A DNA stretch of 60,757 nucleotides from Desulfoscipio geothermicus (GTDB taxonomy: Bacteria; Bacillota; Desulfotomaculia; Desulfotomaculales; Desulfallaceae), in contig JAENYF010000016.1 in NCBI GenBank assembly GCA_016841905.1, forward strand, positions 1-60,757, given 5' to 3'. Shown piece by piece: positions 27,095-35,820 of this stretch (its first letter is position 1; each line of letters begins with the position of its first letter). The notes beneath the pieces are model-generated. The model made no database searches. It was not told the DNA's origin and was given only the letters and a program-made list of their open reading frames with translations. A program made the translations under genes and the position numbers.

Positions 27095-28459
27095 ATGAGT
27101 TTGTATCAGAAAATTATAAACAGACAAGAAAAAATCTCTTTGGTTGGTTTGGGTTATGTTGGGATGCCAATTGCAATTGCTTTCGCAAAAAAAGTAGAGG
27201 TTATCGGGTTTGATGTCAATACAGCTAAGATTGAGCTATATAAATCAGGCATTGACCCCACGAACGAGGTTGGCAACGAAGCAATTTTAAGTACAACTGT
27301 AGAATTTACTTCAGACCAAAAAAAACTAAGAGAAGCAAAGTTCCATATCGTTGCTGTACCAACGCCAGTAAATAAAGATCATACACCTGATTTGTCTTTG
27401 ATTGAAAGAGCTAGCCATACACTGGGCAGAAATCTTGCGAAAGGTTCAATAGTGGTTTATGAATCTACGGTTTATCCTGGTGTGACTGAAGATATTTGCG
27501 TGCCTATCCTAGAGAAGGATTCAGGTTTAAAATGCGGCGTTGATTTTAAAATTGGTTACTCCCCAGAACGCATCAATCCAGGTGATAAGAAGCATCGTTT
27601 AGAGACCATCGTGAAAATAGTTTCCGGCATGGATCAAGAGACGTTGGACACGGTGGCCAATGTCTATGAGTTGGTGGTGGAAGCCGGTGTTTATCGAGCT
27701 AAAAGTATTAAAGTGGCTGAAGCAGCTAAAGTCATAGAAAATTCTCAAAGAGATATTAACATCGCTTTTATGAATGAGCTCTCAATCATCTTTAATCGGA
27801 TGGGTATTGATACAAAGGATGTTCTAGAAGCGGCCGGAACCAAGTGGAACTTCTTAAATTTCTACCCCGGGTTAGTTGGGGGTCACTGTATTGGTGTTGA
27901 TCCGTACTATCTGACGTATAAAGCAGAAGAAATGGGCTATCACTCTCAGATTATTCTTGCGGGTAGGAAAATCAATGACAATATAGCCGCGTATGTGGTC
28001 GAAAATATAGTTAAGCAAATGATTAAAGCAAACAAGCAAATTAAAGGCTCGAAGGTAGCCATTTTTGGTGTGACCTTTAAAGAGAATTGCCCGGATGTTA
28101 GAAATACAAAAGTGGTGGATATCGTCAGGGGTTTAGAAGAGTATGAAATGGATGTAAAAATTGTAGATCCCATAGCAGATCAAGAAGACCTGTGGCAAGA
28201 GTATAGAATTAATGTTTGTAATATTGAAGAAATAGCAGGTATGGATGCTGTTGTATTAGCGGTTGCTCATGATGAATTTAAGTCCCTGGCCTTAAAAAAT
28301 ATTAAAAAAATGTTTAGCTCCGGCTCTTTTGAAAGTGCTGCTGAAGCGGCTGATGTTCAAATGGGTCCAAGGCAGAATAATTGCGTATTAATCGATATTA
28401 AAGGAATTTTTAGTAAAAAAGAAGCCGAGGATATGAATTATTTATACTGGAGGCTGTAA
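27095..28459 (+). CDS. Nucleotide-sugar dehydrogenase (TviB/WbpA-like)
   Basis: About 454 residues with the UDP-sugar dehydrogenase domains: Rossmann motif LVGLGYVGMPIAIAFAKK, VVYESTVYPGVTEDICVPIL, AAKVIENSQRDINIAFMNEL, the catalytic Cys in VGGHCIGVDPYYLTYKAEEM, and VAIFGVTFKENCPDVRNTK. These features are typical of the Vi-antigen TviB/VipA and WbpA/WbpO group, which oxidises UDP-GlcNAc or UDP-GalNAc to the uronic acid. ATG at 27095, after AGGTGAG, is preferred over the upstream ATG at 27065, which has no ribosome site. Seven bases separate it from the epimerase gene, and the two together suit UDP-GalNAcA synthesis. Confidence 0.9.
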   Translation: MSLYQKIINRQEKISLVGLGYVGMPIAIAFAKKVEVIGFDVNTAKIELYKSGIDPTNEVGNEAILSTTVEFTSDQKKLREAKFHIVAVPTPVNKDHTPDLSLIERASHTLGRNLAKGSIVVYESTVYPGVTEDICVPILEKDSGLKCGVDFKIGYSPERINPGDKKHRLETIVKIVSGMDQETLDTVANVYELVVEAGVYRAKSIKVAEAAKVIENSQRDINIAFMNELSIIFNRMGIDTKDVLEAAGTKWNFLNFYPGLVGGHCIGVDPYYLTYKAEEMGYHSQIILAGRKINDNIAAYVVENIVKQMIKANKQIKGSKVAIFGVTFKENCPDVRNTKVVDIVRGLEEYEMDVKIVDPIADQEDLWQEYRINVCNIEEIAGMDAVVLAVAHDEFKSLALKNIKKMFSSGSFESAAEAADVQMGPRQNNCVLIDIKGIFSKKEAEDMNYLYWRL

Positions 28460-28466
28460 ATTCGTC

Positions 28467-29444
28467 ATGGGCTATCAAGATATCTCTTTTGCCAAGGGTA
28501 CAATTTTTCTTGTAACTGGCGGAGCAGGCTTTATTGGCTCTAATCTTTGTGAGGTGTTGTTAGGTAAAGGATATAAGGTCACCTGCCTGGATGATCTTTC
28601 CAATGGGAAACAGGGCAATATATCTCCATTTAGGAGTAATCCCAACTTCACATTTATAAAAGGTGATATTCGCCATTTGGATACCTGTATACAGGCTTGT
28701 GAAGGTGTAGATTATGTTCTGCATCAAGCAGCATGGGGCAGTGTTCCTAAAAGTATTGAGATGCCTTTATTATATGAAGAAATTAATATTAAAGGAACGC
28801 TCAATATGATGGAAGCGGCAAGACAAAACAATGTGAAGAAGTTCGTTTATGCTTCAAGCTCTTCCGTATACGGTGATGAACCCAGCCTACCCAAAAAGGA
28901 AGGCAAAGAAGGTAACCTGTTGTCACCCTACGCATTAACAAAACGCGCAAATGAGGAGTATGGAAAACTGTATACTAAGTTGTACAACCTTGATACCATT
29001 GGCTTGCGTTATTTTAATGTATTTGGTAAACGACAAGATCCCAACGGAGCGTACGCCGCAGTAATCCCTAAATTTATCAAACAGCTGATCAACAACGAAC
29101 GCCCAATTATCAACGGTGACGGAAAACAGAGCCGTGATTTTACTTATATTGAAAATGTAATTGAAGCGAATCTCAAAGCTTGTAAAGCTTCTCACGAAGC
29201 AACAGGTCAGGCATATAATATAGCTTATGGCAGCAGAGAGTATCTAATTGATATTTACTATGAACTGTGTAAGGCATTGGGTAAGAATATTAATCCGATA
29301 TTTAGCCCTAAGCGGAAAGGCGATATTATGCACTCTAACGCAGATATTAGTATGGCAAAAAAACTACTGGGCTATGAACCAGATTATAGTTTTGCTCAAG
29401 GTTTGGCACTAACTATTAATTGGTACGAGAGGAATTGTGCCTAA
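28467..29444 (+). CDS. UDP-N-acetylglucosamine 4-epimerase (TviC/WbpP-like)
   Basis: 325 residues of the extended SDR family: VTGGAGFIGSNLCEVLL, ASSSSVYGDEPSLPKKEG, the active-site motif SPYALTKRANEEYGKLY (Y-x3-K), RYFNVFGKRQDPNGAYAAVI and SRDFTYIENVIEANLKA. It matches the TviC/WbpP epimerases that interconvert UDP-GlcNAc(A) and UDP-GalNAc(A). It is transcribed with the preceding dehydrogenase, as in Vi-antigen and WbpO-WbpP pathways. A ribosome site GGAGG lies at the end of the upstream gene, about 13 bases from ATG. It is the last gene of the surface-polysaccharide locus. Confidence 0.92.
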   Translation: MGYQDISFAKGTIFLVTGGAGFIGSNLCEVLLGKGYKVTCLDDLSNGKQGNISPFRSNPNFTFIKGDIRHLDTCIQACEGVDYVLHQAAWGSVPKSIEMPLLYEEINIKGTLNMMEAARQNNVKKFVYASSSSVYGDEPSLPKKEGKEGNLLSPYALTKRANEEYGKLYTKLYNLDTIGLRYFNVFGKRQDPNGAYAAVIPKFIKQLINNERPIINGDGKQSRDFTYIENVIEANLKACKASHEATGQAYNIAYGSREYLIDIYYELCKALGKNINPIFSPKRKGDIMHSNADISMAKKLLGYEPDYSFAQGLALTINWYERNCA

Positions 29445-29539
29445 TCATCAACTTTTGGCCCGGTATTGTAGAAATATCTTGCTTATTATTACTTGGTTGG
29501 CATATAATTTTATTAGTCAATTAAAAAGGGGGAAATATT

Positions 29540-29692
29540 TTGGGTAAACATATTAATACGATTACCGGGCGTACGCTCCAAAGCACTGTAAGCAGCGGTG
29601 GTTGCGGCGAGTGCCAGACTTCCTGTCAGTCGGCTTGTAAGACCTCCTGTACGGTTGGCAACCAGGCATGCGCTAATAAAAAGAATAACTAA
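29540..29692 (+). CDS. SCIFF ranthipeptide precursor (six cysteines in forty-five)
   Basis: A 50-residue peptide starting with TTG at 29540 behind AAAGGGGGAAA. Its second half (CGECQTSCQSACKTSC, then TVGNQAC) is the hallmark of SCIFF, the ribosomally made peptide found almost universally in Clostridia. All six Cys are present. The leader part (GKHINTITGRTLQSTVSSGG) is also typical. The peptide is modified by the radical-SAM enzyme encoded next, which forms thioether links from Cys to nearby residues. Its biological function is not settled; links to quorum sensing or metabolism have been proposed in clostridia. Confidence 0.96.
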   Translation: MGKHINTITGRTLQSTVSSGGCGECQTSCQSACKTSCTVGNQACANKKNN

Positions 29693-29696
29693 ACCA

Positions 29697-29730
29697 ACCT
29701 GATCCCTTTACGGGATGAGGTCTTTTTTTT
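29697..29730 (+). terminator. Terminator/attenuator between SCIFF and its maturase
   Basis: CCTGATCCC and GGGATGAGG pair around TTTAC and are followed by TCTTTTTTTT. Such a signal between precursor and maturase would make the peptide transcript far more abundant than the enzyme. Confidence 0.85.
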
Positions 29731-29748
29731 GAAGGGAATGATAGTTAA

Positions 29749-31095
29749 TTGATTCATGCTTTTTCTTTTGACGGTACCAATATAGTTTTGGATGTTAACA
29801 GCAATGCTGTTCACGAGGTGGATGAGCCTACTTTACAAATAATTAAGGATTATGAATCCAGATCAGAGATAGAATTAGTTAATCAATACAGCCCTATATA
29901 TGGTGAAACGAATGTAAGAGAAATAATCCAAGAAATAAGGGATTTAAAGAACGACGGGCTGCTTTTTTCTCTGGACCCTCTGCCGGGAGGGTATTTGCCT
30001 CCTGAGGGAGAAACCGTTAAAGCGCTCTGCCTGAACTTGGCTCACGACTGTAACTTGCGCTGCCGCTACTGTTTTGCTAGCCAGGGTGATTTTGGCGGTC
30101 AGCGCGAGCTGATGTCGGCCGAAGTAGGACGGTCGGCGCTTGATTTCTTAATGCGGGCGTCAGGCAGCCGTCAACATGTAGAGGTGGATTTTTTCGGCGG
30201 TGAGCCGCTGATGAATTGGGCGGTACTAATGGAGTTGGTGGAATATGGCCGTCAGCAGGCCAAGCAATCGGGCAAGGAAATTAAATTTACCTTGACTACT
30301 AACGTTACCTTGCTGGATCAGGCAATGCAGCAATTCATTGGTGAAAATGACCTGGCAGTGGTCCTTTCCATTGATGGGCGTCCTGAAGTGCATGATCGCA
30401 TGCGGGTTACTGCCCACGGAGGAGGCAGCTATCGGCGGGTGATGGATAAAATAGTTGAATTCACGGCTTCGCCATATTGCCGGGATTATATCATTAGAGG
30501 GACATTTACTCGTCATAACCTTGATTTTTGCGAGGATGTGAAGTACCTGGCGGAGGCGGGTTTAAACCATATTTCAGTGGAACCGGTGGTGGCTGAGGCT
30601 GAAACTGACTATGCTTTTAAGGATGAGGATGTACCTGTTTTGCTGGAGGAATATGATAAGTTGACCAGGTATTTATTGGAAAGACACCAGCAGGGACGCC
30701 CGGTGGATTTTTTTCACTTCAATATTGATTTGGAGGATGGCCCTTGCTTGCCCAAACGTCTTACGGGTTGCAGTGCCGGGTCTGAATATTTGGCGGTAGT
30801 GCCCGGAGGAGCATTGTATCCTTGCCACCAGTTCGTAGGACGTAACGACTTCCAGGTAGGTACAGTGTTTGATGGTGTGGTTGATAAAAATATGGAAAAA
30901 ATATTCCGCAATGCGCATATATATAATAAAAACGATTGTCTGGATTGCTGGGCCAAGTTTCACTGCAGCGGTGGATGTCATGCCAATGCGTATACCTTTA
31001 ATGGTGATATGCTGAAGCCTTATCAACTTGGGTGTATGTTTGCCCGCAAAAGGCTGGAGTGCGCACTATATCTAAAAATTAAAACTCGCCGGTAA
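29749..31095 (+). CDS. SCIFF radical-SAM maturase (SPASM family)
   Basis: 448 residues. A PqqD-like recognition region lies at about 1-80. The radical-SAM domain has the cluster motif CNLRCRYC, followed by FGGEPLMNW and RGTFTRHNLDF. The C-terminal SPASM/auxiliary cluster region holds CSAGSEYLAVVPGGALYPCH and CLDCWAKFHCSGGCHANAY. The enzyme installs thioether bonds in the SCIFF peptide encoded 57 bases upstream. The start is TTG at 29749 with GGGA upstream. A terminator directly follows the stop codon. Confidence 0.95.
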   Translation: MIHAFSFDGTNIVLDVNSNAVHEVDEPTLQIIKDYESRSEIELVNQYSPIYGETNVREIIQEIRDLKNDGLLFSLDPLPGGYLPPEGETVKALCLNLAHDCNLRCRYCFASQGDFGGQRELMSAEVGRSALDFLMRASGSRQHVEVDFFGGEPLMNWAVLMELVEYGRQQAKQSGKEIKFTLTTNVTLLDQAMQQFIGENDLAVVLSIDGRPEVHDRMRVTAHGGGSYRRVMDKIVEFTASPYCRDYIIRGTFTRHNLDFCEDVKYLAEAGLNHISVEPVVAEAETDYAFKDEDVPVLLEEYDKLTRYLLERHQQGRPVDFFHFNIDLEDGPCLPKRLTGCSAGSEYLAVVPGGALYPCHQFVGRNDFQVGTVFDGVVDKNMEKIFRNAHIYNKNDCLDCWAKFHCSGGCHANAYTFNGDMLKPYQLGCMFARKRLECALYLKIKTRR

Positions 31096-31114
31096 ATACT
31101 GAAGATTTTTACAG

Positions 31115-31144
31115 AAAAAAGGGAGCGTTGAGCATCCCTTTTTT
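31115..31144 (+). terminator. Terminator after the SCIFF maturase
   Basis: AAAAAAGGGA and TCCCTTTTTT form a stem around GCGTTGAGCA. This terminator lies inside the open upstream extension of the M23 gene, which argues against a start at 31128. Confidence 0.8.
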
Positions 31145-31158
31145 GTTCAGGGATTTGG

Positions 31159-31187
31159 TTTACGATATAAGATTTCGATGGTATAAT
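31159..31187 (+). promoter_or_regulatory. SigA-type promoter of the M23 peptidase gene
   Basis: TTTACG (31159-31164), 17 bases, TATAAT (31182-31187). Transcription would start near 31194, upstream of the chosen GTG and downstream of the longer open frame's start. Confidence 0.6.
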
Positions 31188-31241
31188 GAATGCTGCTTAA
31201 ACCGAAGTATATTGACATTTTGTGTTGAATTGTGCAAGGGA

Positions 31242-32618
31242 GTGGTTGGTATTCGAAGTCGTTTAACTCAACTAGTTAAAAAATTAGTTTTATGGCCGGA
31301 GATAAATAGTTCCCACGCTAAGATAAGAACATTACTTGTGTTGGGTATTCCTATGTTTATTTTTTGTGCGTTGTTTAGTTTGATCCGCTGGGCTGTGGTG
31401 TGGGACGGTGAAATTGTGGCGGTAGCCAGTGAGCGTCAGATGGCTGAAACAGCGGTACAGGACTATATAAATCAATTAGAGAAGATAGCCGGAATGCCGG
31501 TACAAATCCCAGAGGACACCATTAAGTATCATCCAATTTGGCGGTTGGCTGCGATGGAAGATAAGCAGGAACTGCAGCGTTGTTTGGCAGCTAAATTAAA
31601 TTATCAGTATGAGGCGTGTGGCATCTTTATAGATGGCAAAAAGATGGTGGCAGTTAGAGATAAGTCCGTTGGTCAGGTAGTGCTGGATAAAATCTTAAGT
31701 ACATATAGTCAGGATGGCAAGGGGAAAGTAAACTTTAAACAAAAAGTAGCCATGAAAACGGATATAGTGGACATAGACGAATTGATGGAAGCAGACCAGG
31801 CGGTGGAGTATATCCAGTATGGAGGCACAGATGTTAAGAAGTACCAAGTACAGGAAGGGGATACCCTGTGGGATGTTGCTACGGCGGCAGAAATAAGCGT
31901 AGAACAATTAATTGAGGCCAATCCAGGCTTATCCCCGGAAACAATACAAATTGGCCAGGAAATAAAAATATCTCGCCCTGCACCATTGGTTGATGTGTTG
32001 TCCACGCATGAAAATATTCAGCAGGAAGAAATTGCTTACCCGGTACAGGAAAAAGTTGACCAGGAGCTGTACTGGGGTGAACAAAAACTTGTGCAAGAAG
32101 GCAGTTTTGGCCAGCGGGAAGTGGTTTATGAGGTTACGTTGGAAAACGGTCAGGAAACAGGCCGGAAGGCTATGCGGCAAAAAATCATAAAAGAACCGGT
32201 GCCACGGATTATTGCCAAAGGTAATAAAAAATTACTGGCTTTCCGTGGCGGCAATGGCCGGCTAGCATATCCTACTTCAGGGGCGATTGTCTCACCCTTT
32301 GGTGCGCGTTGGGGGAGGACCCACCAGGGAGTGGATATTGCCGCCAATAATGGTGCTCCAGTTGTGGCGGCAGAGGCAGGCACGATTGAGTTCGCCGGTA
32401 ATCGGGGTGGCTATGGTCTTTGTGTTGATGTCAGGCATGGCAGTAGTGTAGTGACCCGCTATGCTCATTTATCATCCGCAGCGGTTGAATCGGGACAGCG
32501 TGTAGAAAGAGGCCAGTTTATCGGCCGTGTTGGTTCCACTGGTAATTCCACCGGGCCGCACCTGCATTTCGAGGTTATTGTTAACGGTACACAAAAAAAC
32601 CCCACCTTATTTATATAA
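31242..32618 (+). CDS. M23 endopeptidase with LysM and G5-like domains
   Basis: About 458 residues: a membrane anchor (about 26-48), a long extracytoplasmic region, a LysM domain (KKYQVQEGDTLWDVATAAEI, then LIEANPG), a G5-like region (around KVDQELYWGEQKLVQEGSF) and a C-terminal peptidase M23 domain. The M23 metal ligands are visible in RTHQGVDIAANNGAPV (H, D) and GPHLHFEV (H-x-H). It should cut peptidoglycan cross-bridges, possibly in cell growth or sporulation. The start is uncertain: GTG 31242 is the first in-frame start after the promoter. The frame stays open back to 31128, but that part overlaps the previous terminator. Confidence 0.85.
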   Translation: MVGIRSRLTQLVKKLVLWPEINSSHAKIRTLLVLGIPMFIFCALFSLIRWAVVWDGEIVAVASERQMAETAVQDYINQLEKIAGMPVQIPEDTIKYHPIWRLAAMEDKQELQRCLAAKLNYQYEACGIFIDGKKMVAVRDKSVGQVVLDKILSTYSQDGKGKVNFKQKVAMKTDIVDIDELMEADQAVEYIQYGGTDVKKYQVQEGDTLWDVATAAEISVEQLIEANPGLSPETIQIGQEIKISRPAPLVDVLSTHENIQQEEIAYPVQEKVDQELYWGEQKLVQEGSFGQREVVYEVTLENGQETGRKAMRQKIIKEPVPRIIAKGNKKLLAFRGGNGRLAYPTSGAIVSPFGARWGRTHQGVDIAANNGAPVVAAEAGTIEFAGNRGGYGLCVDVRHGSSVVTRYAHLSSAAVESGQRVERGQFIGRVGSTGNSTGPHLHFEVIVNGTQKNPTLFI

Positions 32619-32723
32619 ATTACAGGTTAAATACAAAACAATGCGGTTTTCTATCCTTTGTGTTTAATGTATAATATATTTATGTAAAATTGTGCTGAAA
32701 TATAGAGTGGGAGGGCAGTTCCT

Positions 32724-33362
32724 TTGGTTGAAAAAAATAATAAGCAGTCTGCAAATAACACTGGTTATTTTGCAAATTTATCTAAGAAAAAGAAGCGCCA
32801 AAAAATAATATTCACCATACTCGCCGCTGTACTTGGCGTAGGCTTAGTTGGCTCCTCTATGTTTTGGGCTTTTGGGGATAGCAATTTACCTACCCAGAAT
32901 CAGACGACAAATGAACAACAAACAAATACCGCAGAGCAACAAATTGCTGTTCTGGAAGCCCAGTTAAAGGAGGAGCAGCAAAATACTACGTTAATGGCAC
33001 AATTGGCCAAGCTATACAGAGACAACGGTAATAATGCCAAAGCCGTGGATACTTATGTAAAAGCGCTTAAAATTAAACCCGGTGATGTGGATCTGCGCAA
33101 GGAATTGAGCGAAACGTATTTTTTGATTGGTGATTACCACAATGCGGTACTCGAAATAAAACAGGCCATAAAATTAAGACCCGGTGATGCTTATGCTCAC
33201 TATTACGCCGGCCAATTTAATGCATTTCGCAGTGACGATGGCCGTGATGTGGCCAAAGGCATTGCAGAATTAGAAGAATTTATACGTATCCAAAAAGAAG
33301 GACCTGATGTGGAAAAGGCCAAGCAGTATATTGAAGAATTGCAAGCCGGCCAAATTAAATAA
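32724..33362 (+). CDS. Membrane-anchored TPR protein
   Basis: 212 residues: a basic N-terminus (KKKKRQK), one membrane segment (about 28-50), a Gln/Thr-rich coiled stretch (about 55-90) and at least three TPR units (about 90-190; NAKAVDTYVKALKIKPGDVD and NAVLEIKQAIKLRPGDAYAH are typical). The start is TTG at 32724 behind GGGAGGG. TPR proteins are protein-interaction scaffolds, and the partner is unknown. A TATAAT at 32670-32675 may be its -10 box. It lies between two cell-envelope peptidase genes. Confidence 0.8.
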   Translation: MVEKNNKQSANNTGYFANLSKKKKRQKIIFTILAAVLGVGLVGSSMFWAFGDSNLPTQNQTTNEQQTNTAEQQIAVLEAQLKEEQQNTTLMAQLAKLYRDNGNNAKAVDTYVKALKIKPGDVDLRKELSETYFLIGDYHNAVLEIKQAIKLRPGDAYAHYYAGQFNAFRSDDGRDVAKGIAELEEFIRIQKEGPDVEKAKQYIEELQAGQIK

Positions 33363-33465
33363 GCGGGGCCAGGGCTACCTGGCTCCTTCTTCTATGAATT
33401 ACCATGGGCATGCAGTTAAGTTGATTATATAATTGAATCATTAATTTAATTAAAGGGGAATAAGC

Positions 33466-34404
33466 ATGACCATGAAGCTGCTCGATAAGATTGGTGCACC
33501 GGTGTCACCCGCTTTACATACAGCAAAGTTGCTGCTCTTTGTTTTAGCGATTCTGTTCATGGTCAGTACATTTATGTTGATTAGAGTACCTGAAAGTGTT
33601 AAGGGCTATATATATGGTGTTTTTCGTGAAGTAGTCCGGGCTCAAATGTTGTTACGTACTCATGGGTGGCAGCACATAGAGGATGATTACTTAATTATAC
33701 GTTACCAGGGTGATAAAGAAGAAGCTAAATTGGTACATGAAACTGCCGAGCTATTTTTTCAGCGCATCTGCGATGATTTTGAATTTTCGCCGGAACGAAA
33801 AATACCCATTATGGTCTATTCAACCAAAGAAGAACTAAATGCCAGTTTTGGCTGGCCAGCCAGTGAAAATGCTATGGGAGTATATTGGGGTGGCGTGATC
33901 AGAGTTTTGGCGCCACAGGCCTGGATAAATGACCGCGATCCGGACACAATGCGGCAAATATTTCAGCAGTCCGGTCCTATGGTTCATGAAATGACACATC
34001 TAGTGTTGGATTACGAGGCACGGGGTAATTACCCTCGCTGGTTTACGGAAGGCTTAGCCCAATACGAAGAATATAAAATTACAAGTTTCATATTTGGGCA
34101 GCAGGATGAAATTTGGGACCGTGGGCTGTATCCACTTAAGAAAATGGACCGCAACTTTGATTCCTTACTCGACCAAACGTTAGCTTATCGGCAATCGTTT
34201 TCGGTGGTGGAATACATGGTGGCAGTCTATGGTGAGGATGGCCTGCATAGAATTATTAATAATTTGGCAAGGGGTATAAATTTTCATGAATCAATGGTAA
34301 AAGCCCTGGGAACAGCTCCGGAACAGCTCGAAAGTCAGTGGCACGCCTGGTTGTCCAGGGAGTTGCAAAAGCCTTTGTATATTAAGCGGGAGGATCAAGC
34401 CTAA
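33466..34404 (+). CDS. Membrane-anchored peptidase MA-family (gluzincin) protein
   Basis: 312 residues with an N-terminal membrane segment (about 21-43) and an extracytoplasmic peptidase_MA-like domain. The zinc motif is HEMTHLVLDYEA (H-E-x2-H), followed by the downstream Glu in WFTEGLAQYEEY. The spacing and the GLAQYEE motif are characteristic of the peptidase MA family. It is probably a surface or intramembrane-space metalloprotease; its substrate is unknown. A ribosome site AAAGGGG precedes ATG 33466. Its stop is one base from the murA ATG, so the two are co-transcribed and coupled. Confidence 0.85.
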   Translation: MTMKLLDKIGAPVSPALHTAKLLLFVLAILFMVSTFMLIRVPESVKGYIYGVFREVVRAQMLLRTHGWQHIEDDYLIIRYQGDKEEAKLVHETAELFFQRICDDFEFSPERKIPIMVYSTKEELNASFGWPASENAMGVYWGGVIRVLAPQAWINDRDPDTMRQIFQQSGPMVHEMTHLVLDYEARGNYPRWFTEGLAQYEEYKITSFIFGQQDEIWDRGLYPLKKMDRNFDSLLDQTLAYRQSFSVVEYMVAVYGEDGLHRIINNLARGINFHESMVKALGTAPEQLESQWHAWLSRELQKPLYIKREDQA

Positions 34405-34405
34405 A

Positions 34406-35668
34406 ATGGACAAACTGATAATAAACGGGGGGCAGCCGCTGCAAGGAAAGGTACGGATCAGCGGCGCTAAAAACGCCGCTTTGGCTATTTTATGTGCATC
34501 ACTTATGGCCAGCGATGAAGTAGTGTTGGAGAACATTCCTGATATCAGCGATGTAAGAGTAATGATCGATATAATTAAACATATAGGTGCTGAGGTAAAT
34601 TGGTTGAGCAATTCATCGCTCAGGATTATTGCACCTGATGTTATTGTGGCAGATCCCCCATGTGCATTGGTAAAAAAGCTGCGTGCTTCTAATTTACTGT
34701 TGGGACCGGTGTTAGCCAGGTTTGGCTATGCCAAAGTTTCTTTGCCTGGTGGCTGCAATATTGGAGTCAGGCCGATGGACCTGCATTTTAAAGGGCTGGC
34801 TGGTATGGGAGCACAAATCCGCCTGGAAAGTGGATTTGCCGTGGGTCAAATTTCAGACCGCTTAAAAGGAGCCCGCATATACCTGGATTTCCCCAGTGTA
34901 GGGGCAACCGAAAATATTATGATGGCGGCTTGTCTGGCCGATGGACAAACCGTACTGGAAAATGTAGCTAAAGAGCCTGAGATAGTAGATTTAGCCAACT
35001 TTCTCAATTGCCTGGGTGCTAAAGTCCGGGGTGCGGGTACCGATGTAATTAAGGTCGAGGGAGTGCCTAAATTGGGTGGATGCGTGCGCTATGCCGTGAT
35101 CCCGGACCGCATCGAATCAGGCACTTTCATGGTGGCCGCGGCGGCTACCCGTGGGCGCCTGGTACTTGAAAACGTCATTCCTTTGCATGTAGAACCCATT
35201 TGTGCCAAACTGCGAGAGGCCGGGGTGCAAGTGGATGAGGATGACGATATGCTTACCGTTGTTGCCAGTGGTGAATTGCATCCCGTGGATATAAAAACGA
35301 TGCCCTACCCAGGTTTTCCTACTGATATGCAATCACAGATGATGGCGTTTTTATCAACTGTTGAAGGTACCAGTATAATCATAGAGAACATCTTTGAAAA
35401 TCGCTTTCAAATTGCTGATGAATTAATAAGAATGGGCGCTAATATTAAGGTGGAGGGGCGTATGGCCGTTGTAGAGGGTGTTCAAGGGTTATATGGTACC
35501 AAGATTAAAGCCACTGATTTGCGCGCTGGAGCGGCTCTGGTAATAGCAGCGCTCATGGCCGATGGCCAAACCGAAATTTATAATACTCATTTTATCGACC
35601 GGGGCTATCACATGCTGGAAGAAAAACTAACCAATTTAGGTGTTAAGATTAAAAGAGAGCATGCTTAA
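34406..35668 (+). CDS. murA: UDP-N-acetylglucosamine 1-carboxyvinyltransferase
   Basis: A 420-residue enolpyruvyl transferase that adds enolpyruvate from PEP to UDP-GlcNAc, the first committed step of peptidoglycan synthesis in the cytoplasm. Key residues are visible: the Lys in RISGAKNAAL, the catalytic Cys in LPGGCNIGVRPMDLH (its presence implies fosfomycin sensitivity), the Asp in YPGFPTDMQSQ and the Arg in DLRAGAALVIAAL. Length is standard. The ribosome site GGGAGG lies within the end of the upstream peptidase gene. Firmicutes often carry two murA paralogs; which one this is cannot be told. Confidence 0.96.
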   Translation: MDKLIINGGQPLQGKVRISGAKNAALAILCASLMASDEVVLENIPDISDVRVMIDIIKHIGAEVNWLSNSSLRIIAPDVIVADPPCALVKKLRASNLLLGPVLARFGYAKVSLPGGCNIGVRPMDLHFKGLAGMGAQIRLESGFAVGQISDRLKGARIYLDFPSVGATENIMMAACLADGQTVLENVAKEPEIVDLANFLNCLGAKVRGAGTDVIKVEGVPKLGGCVRYAVIPDRIESGTFMVAAAATRGRLVLENVIPLHVEPICAKLREAGVQVDEDDDMLTVVASGELHPVDIKTMPYPGFPTDMQSQMMAFLSTVEGTSIIIENIFENRFQIADELIRMGANIKVEGRMAVVEGVQGLYGTKIKATDLRAGAALVIAALMADGQTEIYNTHFIDRGYHMLEEKLTNLGVKIKREHA

Positions 35669-35687
35669 ACTGGAGTAACTTATCGAT

Positions 35688-35713
35688 AAAAGGCGTCAAC
35701 TTCGCCTTTTTCT
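35688..35713 (+). terminator. Terminator after murA
   Basis: AAAAGGCG and CGCCTTTT pair around TCAACTT and are followed by TCTG; further T-rich sequence follows. Confidence 0.8.
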
Positions 35714-35717
35714 GCTT

Positions 35718-35745
35718 TTGTAACGAACCTTAGGATAGGTATAAT
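35718..35745 (+). promoter_or_regulatory. SigA-type promoter upstream of the hisF-like gene
   Basis: TTGTAA (35718-35723), 16 bases, TATAAT (35740-35745). The gene start is about 75 bases downstream. Confidence 0.55.
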
Positions 35746-35820
35746 GATGAAATGGCTATTAGCATACTATGGAAAATTACGGTGTACATAATTAATAACT
35801 GAAAGGGAGTTGCCTAACAG

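Noticed and set aside
31128..31241. N-terminal extension of the M23 peptidase from TTG 31128
   Set aside because: It overlaps the terminator of the previous gene and lies upstream of a good promoter at 31159-31187.
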